Positions 1 through 5,427 of a stretch of DNA of 5,427 bases are shown piece by piece. Location: assembly GCA_964607425.1 (NCBI GenBank), contig CAZSKQ010000174.1, positions 1 to 5,427 of the forward strand, in the 5' to 3' direction. Below the pieces are notes generated by a model. The model had not been told where the DNA came from and made no database searches. It worked only from the letters and a program-made list of their open reading frames with translations. The translations under genes and the position numbers were made by a program. Positions within the stretch are counted from its first letter, which is position 1. Every line of letters starts with the position of its first letter. Source of the DNA: IDS-8 sp964607425. Its GTDB lineage: Bacteria > Pseudomonadota > Gammaproteobacteria > Steroidobacterales > Woeseiaceae.

Positions 1-994
1 TCTGGCCGTACATCGTCACCAGGGTCACGCTGAAGATCGAGATGATCGCGCCCGCCGCGAGGACCGTGCCCGGCCAGGTCGACCCGGTGACGTTCTGCAG
101 GATCTCGGAGAGCCCGGCGCTCTGGCCCTCGAACTGCGCCATCGGCTGCGCCGCGACAGCGACGATGCCGACCAGCACGTAGAACGTGGTGACCACGGCC
201 AGCGCGATCATGATAGCCAAAGGCATCGTCCGCCGCGGGTTCCGGACCTCCTCGCCGGCGGTCGATACGGCGTCCAGGCCGATGAAGGTAAAGAAGATCA
301 GCCCGGTGGCGCTGATCACGCCGCTGAAACCGTAAGGCGCGAAATCGGCCAGGTTATCGCTGTTCCAGCCGGTCGCGCCGAGCACGATAAACAGCGCCAG
401 CACGGCCAGCTTGATCACCACCATGACGGCGTTGGCGGTGGCCGATTCGCGCGTGCCGCGGATGAGCAGCAGTGCGCACATGGCGACCAGCAGCACCGCG
501 GGCAGGTTGATCAGGCCGCCTTGCTCGGGAGCGTGCGCAAGCGCGTCGGGGATCGCGAACCCGAACAGGTTGCCGAAGAGCTGGTTCAGGTACTGCGACC
601 AGCCGACGGCCACCGCGGCCGAGGCAACCCCGTACTCCAGCAGCAGGCAGGCGGCCACGACCATCGCGACGACCTCCCCGAGGGTTGCGTAAGCGTAGGA
701 GTACGAAGACCCGGACACCGGCACCGCGCCGGCCAGCTCCGCGTAGCAGACGGCGGTCAGGCCGGCGACGACGCCCGCGATCACGAACGACCAGATGACC
801 GCGGGACCTGCCACCGGCACGGTCTCGGACAGCACGAAGAAGATGCCGGTGCCGATGGTGCCGCCGATGCCGATCATCGAGAGCTGGAACAGCCCGATCG
901 ACCGCTCCAGCTCCCCGCCGTCGCGATCGGCGCCGGTCTCCTCGGCCATCGCCGCGACCGGCTTGCGCCGGAACAATCGTTGCAGGAGCGTCAC
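1..994 (-). CDS. APC-superfamily amino acid permease, cationic amino acid transporter (CAT)-like; C-terminus beyond window
   Basis: Integral inner-membrane transporter expected to import amino acids by proton symport or exchange. The reading frame stays open from the GTG at 994 to the left edge, giving 331 residues; family members usually have about 450-500, so the last third or so is missing. The N-terminus contains RLFRRKP (residues 6-12), as in CAT-type permeases. TM1 carries the glycine-rich substrate-binding stretch GIGGTIGTGIF (about 42-52). Hydrophobic helices follow at roughly 64-86, 103-127, 162-175 and 188-205. The diagnostic FIGLDAVSTAGEEVRNPRR (237-255) matches the TM6 and cytoplasmic-loop signature of CAT permeases, and two more helices follow (about 258-281 and 308-328). 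The GTG start is chosen because it overlaps the TGA of the upstream hydrolase gene as GTGA and because it includes the conserved RKP; an ATG at 949 would drop that segment. No strong Shine-Dalgarno is visible, which fits translational coupling. The family is firm; substrate specificity (cationic, branched-chain or broad) cannot be decided here. Confidence 0.9.
   Translation of the reverse strand, partial: MTLLQRLFRRKPVAAMAEETGADRDGGELERSIGLFQLSMIGIGGTIGTGIFFVLSETVPVAGPAVIWSFVIAGVVAGLTAVCYAELAGAVPVSGSSYSYAYATLGEVVAMVVAACLLLEYGVASAAVAVGWSQYLNQLFGNLFGFAIPDALAHAPEQGGLINLPAVLLVAMCALLLIRGTRESATANAVMVVIKLAVLALFIVLGATGWNSDNLADFAPYGFSGVISATGLIFFTFIGLDAVSTAGEEVRNPRRTMPLAIMIALAVVTTFYVLVGIVAVAAQPMAQFEGQSAGLSEILQNVTGSTWPGTVLAAGAIISIFSVTLVTMYGQ
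991..994 (-). other. GTGA start/stop overlap joining hydrolase and permease genes
   Basis: On the minus strand the GTG of the permease (994-992) overlaps the TGA of the metallo-hydrolase (993-991). Translation of the permease is likely coupled to the hydrolase, and the junction decides the permease start. Confidence 0.8.
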
Positions 995-2034
995 CGCGCT
1001 CGGAACTGTTGCTCCGGAACCCACTCGAACCCGCTGTCACCGCCTTCTATCGTGCCAAGCCCCGGAAACGGGAAATGCACGGCGTAAATCCGCTCTCCGC
1101 TCGCGGCGCTGCGGGCGAGCAAGGCCGCACGGCTCGCCTCGGCGGTGGGCGCATCGCCGTCAAAGGCGATCGTCCAGTCCGGCCGCTGGACCGACACCAC
1201 CGAGTGGTGCATGGCATCGCCGATATAAAGCAGCGATTCCTCGCCGGAAGTGATCCGGTAGCCGGAATGTCCGGGCGTGTGTCCCCTGATCTCGACTGCC
1301 TCGACGACGCCCGGGACGAGGTCCGCACCCGGCTCGAACGCGGCGATCTTCGGCGTGACGGCGGCGATGAAGGCAGTGAATTCCGCGGCTCGCTCGTCAT
1401 CCTCCGGGGTCATGCCCTGGAGGAACTCCCATTCGGGCGCCGAGATGTGAATCGTCGCGTTGGGAAAAGCCAGCGTGCCCGCGGCATTCACGAGGCCGCC
1501 GGTATGATCCCCGTGCGAGTGCGAAATGAAGATGTCGGTGACGTCCGCGGCGTCGACTCCGGCAGCCGCCATGGCGGCAGGAAGCTTGCCGGCTGCGGGA
1601 CCGAGGTTCGTGCCCGCCCCGGTATCGAACAAAAGCACCCTGTCGGCCGTCTGCACGAGCAGCGGCTGGCAGGAGAGGGCGAGCGAGTCTGAGGGCAGGC
1701 CGGCGGCGGTCAGCAGTGCCGCGGTCTCCTCGGGTGTGTGGTTGATTGCAATCACCTTGGCGTCATTCGGAACTTCCACCCCGCCGTCGCGCAGCGCAAT
1801 CGCGGTAAAGTCGCCGATGGCGAACCGGTACGTGTTCGCGATCGACTCCCGCCCGGCGGCGGCCGCGCTCACCGGTTCCCGCGGTTCATCTTTATCCGCC
1901 GTACTCGCCGTACTCGCGGTACTTGCCGTATCGGGCGGCGGCGAACACGCAACCAAAGCGGCCGCGGCAACGAGCGCCATCGCTGTTTTGGTCGCGTGCG
2001 CGCGGAGGACCTGGATACCTTCAGCTATTTTCAT
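991..2034 (-). CDS. Metallo-beta-lactamase-fold hydrolase, putative lipoprotein (methyl parathion hydrolase / lactonase-like)
   Basis: Putative zinc-dependent hydrolase of 347 residues, probably anchored to a membrane facing the periplasm. Residues 1-30 form a lipoprotein signal: a charged start, a hydrophobic Ala/Val core and lipobox LVAC with Cys30. A low-complexity Pro/Ser/Thr/Ala linker (31-60) follows, then the catalytic fold. Metal-site residues are visible in order: SHSHGDH (His172, His174, Asp176, His177), GHTPGH (His252, His256), IGDAMH (Asp273) and HFPFPGLG (His320). The last motif resembles that of the methyl parathion hydrolase/YtnP lactonase branch. The open frame runs upstream to 2178, but the ATG at 2034 is chosen because it begins a coherent lipoprotein signal and has GGAG (minus strand, 2047-2044) nine bases before it. 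Its stop overlaps the start of the permease gene, so the two probably form an operon. The substrate (lactone, phosphotriester, other ester or amide) is unknown; fold assignment is strong, subfamily moderate. Confidence 0.9.
   Translation of the reverse strand: MKIAEGIQVLRAHATKTAMALVAAAALVACSPPPDTASTASTASTADKDEPREPVSAAAAGRESIANTYRFAIGDFTAIALRDGGVEVPNDAKVIAINHTPEETAALLTAAGLPSDSLALSCQPLLVQTADRVLLFDTGAGTNLGPAAGKLPAAMAAAGVDAADVTDIFISHSHGDHTGGLVNAAGTLAFPNATIHISAPEWEFLQGMTPEDDERAAEFTAFIAAVTPKIAAFEPGADLVPGVVEAVEIRGHTPGHSGYRITSGEESLLYIGDAMHHSVVSVQRPDWTIAFDGDAPTAEASRAALLARSAASGERIYAVHFPFPGLGTIEGGDSGFEWVPEQQFRAR
1898..1930 (-). repeat. 9-base tandem repeat encoding a Ser-Thr-Ala linker
   Basis: About 3.7 copies of a 9-base unit (plus strand GCCGTACTC, with slight variation in the third copy) lie in frame in the hydrolase gene. 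They encode Ser-Thr-Ala repeats at about residues 38-46, just after the lipid-modified Cys30. The repeat most likely serves as a flexible spacer between the membrane anchor and the catalytic domain. Because the unit is a multiple of three, copy number could change without breaking the frame. Confidence 0.85.
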
Positions 2035-2043
2035 TTTTGAGCG

Positions 2044-2049
2044 CTCCGG
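2044..2049 (-). promoter_or_regulatory. Ribosome binding site of the metallo-hydrolase gene
   Basis: On the minus strand CCGGAG ends nine bases before the ATG at 2034. This is the main translational evidence for starting the hydrolase there and not at the upstream in-frame start at 2178. That longer form would bury the signal peptide behind 48 residues with no recognisable export features. Confidence 0.65.
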
Positions 2050-2108
2050 ATTGAATGCACCCAGCGGCTGCCCTTTTCCGGCAGTCGCTACGAGGATCGC
2101 GAGGGTGG

Positions 2109-2114
2109 AGTATA
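2109..2114 (-). promoter_or_regulatory. Possible -10 box for the hydrolase-permease pair
   Basis: The minus strand reads TATACT, matching the TATAAT consensus at five of six positions, within an AT-rich patch (2111-2117) that stands out in GC-rich surroundings. Transcription would start near 2102, leaving a leader of about 68 bases before the ATG at 2034. No convincing -35 hexamer is found 16-18 bases upstream (ACATGC-like sequences only), so the promoter would be weak or activator-dependent. It may not be a promoter at all. Confidence 0.4.
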
Positions 2115-2129
2115 TAACCTCCGCGGCCA

Positions 2130-2141
2130 CGGCATGTGCCG
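2130..2141. repeat. Short inverted repeat, possible operator
   Basis: CGGCATGTGCCG has 5-base inverted arms around a 2-base centre. It sits where the -35 element of the minus-strand promoter candidate would lie and about 30 bases upstream of the plus-strand -35. A regulator bound here could influence both divergent pairs. Arms this short arise by chance in GC-rich DNA, so this is only a candidate site. Confidence 0.3.
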
Positions 2142-2171
2142 GAGCCTCCGCATCCCGGCCGCATGAGAAGC

Positions 2172-2201
2172 TTGACACTCCTCTCCGGCGCCTCCTATCG
2201 T
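2172..2201 (+). promoter_or_regulatory. Sigma70-type promoter for the S9-M14 peptidase pair
   Basis: A perfect TTGACA at 2172-2177 is followed after 18 bases by TATCGT at 2196-2201, four of six matches to TATAAT. Transcription would begin near 2208, giving a leader of about 34 bases before the ATG at 2242. This also argues against the in-frame GTG at 2200 as the start of the peptidase, since that codon would overlap the -10 box and precede the transcript start. A second AT-rich hexamer, TATATT at 2214-2219, could be an alternative -10 but lacks a matching -35. Confidence 0.6.
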
Positions 2202-2231
2202 GCAGCCACTCCTTATATTGTGCGCGCGCCC

Positions 2232-2236
2232 GAGGA
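2232..2236 (+). promoter_or_regulatory. Ribosome binding site of the S9 peptidase gene
   Basis: GAGGA lies five bases before the ATG at 2242. It supports that start, which is followed directly by a typical Sec signal peptide, over the GTG at 2200. Confidence 0.7.
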
Positions 2237-2241
2237 TTGCC

Positions 2242-4359
2242 ATGTCCAGCCTGCGAAAGCTCACCGTGGTCGTGTTATCGCTCCTGTTTACCGCGGCTTT
2301 CGCGGCAGAAAAGCGCCCCCTCCAGCCGCAGGACTTTGCCCGCCTCCAGGAGGTACGCGATCCGCAGCTCGCGCCGGACGGCGACTGGGTGGCGTACACG
2401 GTTCATACCGTAAACCTGGGCCGGAACGAGAACGACAGCGATATCTGGATGGTGAGCTGGGACGGCGCCGAACACGTCCGGCTCACGCATACGCCGGAGT
2501 CGGAACATACACCCCGGTGGAGCCCGGACGGCCGCTGGCTCGCGTTCCTGTCGTCCCGCACGCCGGACGAGGATGCCGGCAAGAAAGGCGAACAAGGCGC
2601 CCAGCTCTGGCTGCTGGACCGGCGCGGCGGCGAGGCGCGGCAGGTGACCTCGGTGGCCGGCGATATCGAGGATTACGCCTGGTCGCCCGACAGCAAGCGC
2701 CTCGCCCTCGTGATGCGCGACCCGGAGCCCGATCGTACTCTGGAGGACAGTGACGACGAAGCGGAAGACGTACCGGAGGACCGAAGCGCCAGGCCGGCCG
2801 ATACCGCAAAGGACGACGACCCGATGCCCATCGTCATCGATCGTTACCAGTTCAAGTCGGACCGCTACGGCTACCTCGAGCAGCGGCGAAATCACCTGTA
2901 CCTGTTCGACCTCGCCTCCGGGCAGCTGGAACCCCTTACCACGGGCAATTTCGACGATGCCAATCCCGCCTGGTCGCCGGACGGAAAGCGCATCGCTTTC
3001 ACTAGCAAACGCTTCGGCGAGGATCCGGATCGTTCGAACAACGATGACGTCTACGTCATTGACGCGCGCCCCGGCGCGGAGCCGCGCCGGCTGACCACCT
3101 GGGAGGGGCCGGACGACGGCCCGCTCGCGTGGAGCCCGGACGGCCGCTGGATTGCCTACCGCCAGGGCAGCGAGCCGCGCTATTACGCGTACAGCCAGGG
3201 CCTGCTCGCGCTCGTGCCCGCCAGGGGCGGTGAGCCGCGCATCCTGACCGCCGCGCTGGACCGCGACGTCTCGGAAGGATGGTTCTCGCCGGACGGCCGT
3301 TCGCTCTACTTCCTCGTGGTCGACGACCAGAGCGTCTACGCCGCGCGCGTGCCCGTCGGCGGCGGCGAGATCGAAAGGCTCGCGCCCGCCGAGCGCACGC
3401 TGCAAACGCTCACCGTCGCGCCGAACGGCCGCATCGCCGCCACCTTGACGACGCCGCACAAGCCGGCGGAGATCTATGCTTTCGAGGACGGCGGCTATCG
3501 CCAGCTCTCGCATCACAACGACGCGTTCATCGCCGGAATCGAGCTCGGCAACGTACGCGGCGTCGCCTACACGACCGAGGACGGCAACGAGGTGCACGCC
3601 GTGCTCTACGAGCCCGTCGGCTACCGGCCGGGCCGGCTCTATCCGACGCTCCTGCGCATCCACGGCGGCCCGGCCGCCCAGAACGGCTACGAGTTCGATT
3701 TCGAGCGGCAGCTCTTCGCGGGCGCGGGTTATGCGGTGCTCTCGCCGAACTACCGCGGCAGCGCCGGGCGCGGGCGCGCCTGGAAGGAGGCGCTCTTCGC
3801 CGACTGGGGCCACCACGGGGTTACCGACGTGCTGGCCGGCGCGGACTACGTGGTCGAGGCGGGCATCGCCGACCCGGAGCGCCTCGGGATCGGCGGCTGG
3901 AGCTACGGCTGCATCCTGACCAACTACAGCATCGCCACCACGACCCGCTTCGGCGCGGCGACCTGCGGCGCCGGCGGCGCGCTTTGGCTCGGCCTGTACG
4001 GCCTCGACCAGTACGCCATGCAGTACAACACGGAGCTCGGTCCGCCCTGGGAGAACCCGGACCTCTGGATCAGGCTCAGCTATCCGTTCTTCCACGCCGA
4101 CCGCATCACTACCCCGACGCTCTACCTGGGAGGCGCCGACGACTTCAACGTGCCGCTCGCCGGCAGCGAGCAGATGTACCAGGCGCTGCGCACGCTCGAT
4201 GTGCCGACGAGGCTCGTGGTCTACCCGGGCCAGCGTCACGCCATCCGGCTGCCGAGTTACGTGCTCGACCGCTACCGGCGCTACCTGGACTGGTACGCGC
4301 AGTACCTGGGGAGCGGCGACCGGCCGGAGCCGGCGGTCGCCTCCGGGGCGTCGAAGTGA
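2242..4359 (+). CDS. Exported S9-family (prolyl oligopeptidase-type) serine peptidase with beta-propeller
   Basis: Exported serine peptidase of 705 residues, expected to cleave oligopeptides (dipeptidyl- or acylaminoacyl-peptidase type) in the periplasm or outside the cell. Residues 1-21 are a Sec signal with probable cleavage at AFA|AE. The N-terminal half (about 25-410) is a PD40/WD40-like propeller with repeated WSPDG(R/K) blades, for example HTPRWSPDGRWLAF, AWSPDSKRLAL, AWSPDGKRIAF and AWSPDGRWIAY. An acidic low-complexity insertion lies at 167-194. The alpha/beta-hydrolase domain (about 440-695) has oxyanion motif HGGP (474-477), NYRGSAGRG, nucleophile elbow GGWSYG with Ser554, probable acid Asp634 in GADDFNVP, and His666 in GQRHA. 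The residue after the elbow is Cys557, where relatives usually have Gly. Length and domain order are normal for S9B/S9C enzymes. Its stop overlaps the start of the M14 gene, so the two peptidases are probably co-translated. The family is certain; exact cleavage preference is not. Confidence 0.95.
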   Translation: MSSLRKLTVVVLSLLFTAAFAAEKRPLQPQDFARLQEVRDPQLAPDGDWVAYTVHTVNLGRNENDSDIWMVSWDGAEHVRLTHTPESEHTPRWSPDGRWLAFLSSRTPDEDAGKKGEQGAQLWLLDRRGGEARQVTSVAGDIEDYAWSPDSKRLALVMRDPEPDRTLEDSDDEAEDVPEDRSARPADTAKDDDPMPIVIDRYQFKSDRYGYLEQRRNHLYLFDLASGQLEPLTTGNFDDANPAWSPDGKRIAFTSKRFGEDPDRSNNDDVYVIDARPGAEPRRLTTWEGPDDGPLAWSPDGRWIAYRQGSEPRYYAYSQGLLALVPARGGEPRILTAALDRDVSEGWFSPDGRSLYFLVVDDQSVYAARVPVGGGEIERLAPAERTLQTLTVAPNGRIAATLTTPHKPAEIYAFEDGGYRQLSHHNDAFIAGIELGNVRGVAYTTEDGNEVHAVLYEPVGYRPGRLYPTLLRIHGGPAAQNGYEFDFERQLFAGAGYAVLSPNYRGSAGRGRAWKEALFADWGHHGVTDVLAGADYVVEAGIADPERLGIGGWSYGCILTNYSIATTTRFGAATCGAGGALWLGLYGLDQYAMQYNTELGPPWENPDLWIRLSYPFFHADRITTPTLYLGGADDFNVPLAGSEQMYQALRTLDVPTRLVVYPGQRHAIRLPSYVLDRYRRYLDWYAQYLGSGDRPEPAVASGASK
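4356..4359 (+). other. GTGA start/stop overlap joining S9 and M14 genes
   Basis: The TGA of the serine peptidase (4357-4359) shares two bases with the GTG of the metallopeptidase (4356-4358). This spacing is typical of termination-reinitiation coupling and indicates a single transcript. It also decides the M14 start. Confidence 0.8.
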
Positions 4360-5427
4360 TTGCCGCCCGCCTGCGCCGGACGTGCGCCGTCCTGCTGTGC
4401 GTGTCGGGCGCCGCTGCCGGCGGTCCGGCGGCGGCCCAGGCCATGCCCGCGCCTGTCGGCGAGCCGGCGACCTACGCCCGTGCCCCCGGCCAGGCGATCG
4501 ACGAGGACTACACGGCGAAGATCCGCGAGTTCACCACCGATCCGTCCTTCAATTCGCCGCTGACCGACTACCTTCCCGCCTCGGATACGGTGCCGACGCC
4601 GCTCGACGTGCTGGGGCACATCGCCGGCGCGCCGGACTACCTGCCGTACTCGGCCGACGTCTACCGCTACTTTCGCGCGCTCGCCGAGGCCACGCCGCGC
4701 GTGCGCGTGTTCTCCATCGGCGAGAGCGAGGAAGGCCGCGAGATGATCGCGGTGGCAATCGCCGACGAGGCCCTGCTGGATAGTGCCGAAGCCAACGGTG
4801 AGCGCCTGGCGCAGCTCGCGGATCCGCGCTCCATCGCCATGGACGATGCGGCAGCCGAAAAGCTCATCGCGCAGTCGGTGCCGGTCTACTACATCACCGG
4901 CACCATCCATTCCCCCGAGACCGGCTCGCCGACCGCGCTGATGGAGCTGGCGTACCGGCTGGCGGTGGACGAGGCACCGTACATCGAAGGCATCCGCACG
5001 CGCGTGATCACGCTCATCACGCCGATCGTCGAGGTCGACGGCCGCGACCGCATGGTCGACGTTTACAACTGGCACCTGGCGCACCCCGGCGAGAACTATC
5101 CCTGGCTGCTGTACTGGGGGCACTACGTCGCGCACGACAACAACCGCGACGCGATGGCCATGACGCTCAACCTGACGCGCAACGTCGCGGACACCTTCAT
5201 CGGCTGGCACGCGCAGGTGCTGCACGACCTGCACGAATCGGTCCCGTTCCTCTATGACAACACGGTCGGGGACGGGCCCTACAACTCCTGGGTCGATCCG
5301 ATCCTGGTGGGCGAGTGGCAGCAGATCGGCTGGAACAACGTGCAGCAGATGACCAAGCTCGGCATGCCCGGTGTGTTCACGCACGGCGACTTCGACACCT
5401 GGAGCCCGGGCTACCTGATGTTCATCG
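4356..5427 (+). CDS. Exported M14-family zinc carboxypeptidase-like metallopeptidase; C-terminus beyond window
   Basis: Probable zinc exopeptidase acting outside the cytoplasm; 357 residues are visible and the frame is still open at the right edge. The GTG at 4356 overlaps the TGA of the S9 gene as GTGA. It starts a plausible Sec signal (residues 1-29: arginine-rich start, AVLLCVSGAAAG core, likely cleavage after AQA). A weak GGGG precedes it by seven bases. The M14 domain seems to begin near residue 93 with YLPYSADVYRYF and the strand FSIGESEEGREM. Zinc ligands would be His185 and Glu188 (TIHSPETG, HxxE) and a later His, probably His293 in HDLHES. VDGRDR with Arg230 replaces the usual NPDGR, and HDNNRD with Arg264 replaces the usual DxNRN. 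The catalytic Glu of the family would lie past the edge and cannot be checked. Peptidase activity is inferred from context and motifs; it could instead act on cell-wall peptides or another amide substrate. Confidence 0.85.
   Translation, partial: MIAARLRRTCAVLLCVSGAAAGGPAAAQAMPAPVGEPATYARAPGQAIDEDYTAKIREFTTDPSFNSPLTDYLPASDTVPTPLDVLGHIAGAPDYLPYSADVYRYFRALAEATPRVRVFSIGESEEGREMIAVAIADEALLDSAEANGERLAQLADPRSIAMDDAAAEKLIAQSVPVYYITGTIHSPETGSPTALMELAYRLAVDEAPYIEGIRTRVITLITPIVEVDGRDRMVDVYNWHLAHPGENYPWLLYWGHYVAHDNNRDAMAMTLNLTRNVADTFIGWHAQVLHDLHESVPFLYDNTVGDGPYNSWVDPILVGEWQQIGWNNVQQMTKLGMPGVFTHGDFDTWSPGYLMFI

Noticed and set aside
354..1040. Minus-strand open frame (228 codons) overlapping the permease gene
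   Set aside because: It is one base out of the permease frame and yields an Arg/Gly-rich product. The neighbouring frame gives continuous membrane helices and CAT signatures.
1009..1692. Plus-strand open frame (227 codons) opposite the metallo-hydrolase
   Set aside because: It is antisense to a gene with an intact HxHxDH zinc site. The product is Arg/Gly-rich with no motif or ribosome binding site.
2107..2122. GGAG/CTCC arms around the AT-rich patch as an operator or hairpin
   Set aside because: Only four-base arms with an eight-base centre; too weak to separate from chance and likely just the -10 region.
2035..2178. N-terminal extension of the metallo-hydrolase to an upstream start at 2178
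   Set aside because: It would place 48 residues before the lipoprotein signal and run through the likely promoter region. The ATG at 2034 has its own GGAG.
2200..2241. Upstream GTG start of the S9 peptidase at 2200
   Set aside because: It overlaps the predicted -10 box and precedes the predicted transcript start. The ATG at 2242 has a GAGGA site and begins a normal signal peptide.
2275..4239. Long minus-strand open frame (654 codons) opposite the S9 peptidase gene
   Set aside because: It is fully antisense to a gene with clear propeller and catalytic motifs. Its translation is Arg/Val/Ala-rich without recognisable domains, as expected of a GC-rich shadow frame.
4281..5384. Minus-strand open frame (367 codons) opposite the M14 gene
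   Set aside because: It is antisense to the M14 gene and spans the S9-M14 junction. Its composition is dominated by Arg, Val, Gly and Asp and shows no family motif.

Overview
The window is GC-rich (about two thirds G+C by eye), with dense protein genes and short or overlapping junctions. It looks like a chromosomal segment of a free-living, peptide-using Gram-negative bacterium. A diderm is suggested by two Sec signal peptides on peptidases plus a lipobox lipoprotein. A gammaproteobacterium (Xanthomonadales-like or a marine relative) is my best guess from the style of the S9 and M14 peptidases, but this is not proven by the sequence.

Layout: there are four protein genes in two divergent pairs around one intergenic region of about 207 bases (2035-2241). 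The left pair is on the minus strand. A metallo-beta-lactamase-fold lipoprotein of the methyl-parathion-hydrolase/lactonase type (991-2034) is followed, with a 4-base GTGA start/stop overlap, by an APC-superfamily amino acid permease of the cationic amino acid transporter type (1-994, C-terminus off the left edge). The right pair is on the plus strand. An exported S9-family serine peptidase with a beta-propeller (2242-4359) is followed, again with a GTGA overlap, by an exported M14-family zinc carboxypeptidase-like protein (4356-5427, C-terminus off the right edge). Neither the permease nor the M14 gene closes inside the window.

How the genes may work together (inference): the S9 and M14 enzymes would be exported and degrade peptides outside the cytoplasm, and the permease could take up the amino acids released. 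The metallo-hydrolase lipoprotein would be membrane-anchored; its substrate cannot be read from sequence. The intergenic region holds a good sigma70-type promoter for the peptidase pair (perfect TTGACA), a weaker -10-like box for the opposite pair, and a short inverted repeat.

I see no RNA gene, mobile element, CRISPR array or terminator. The families are all known ones, and I see no clear sign of a wholly new system. The most useful leads are the mirrored operon architecture and the non-standard active-site surroundings of the two peptidases.
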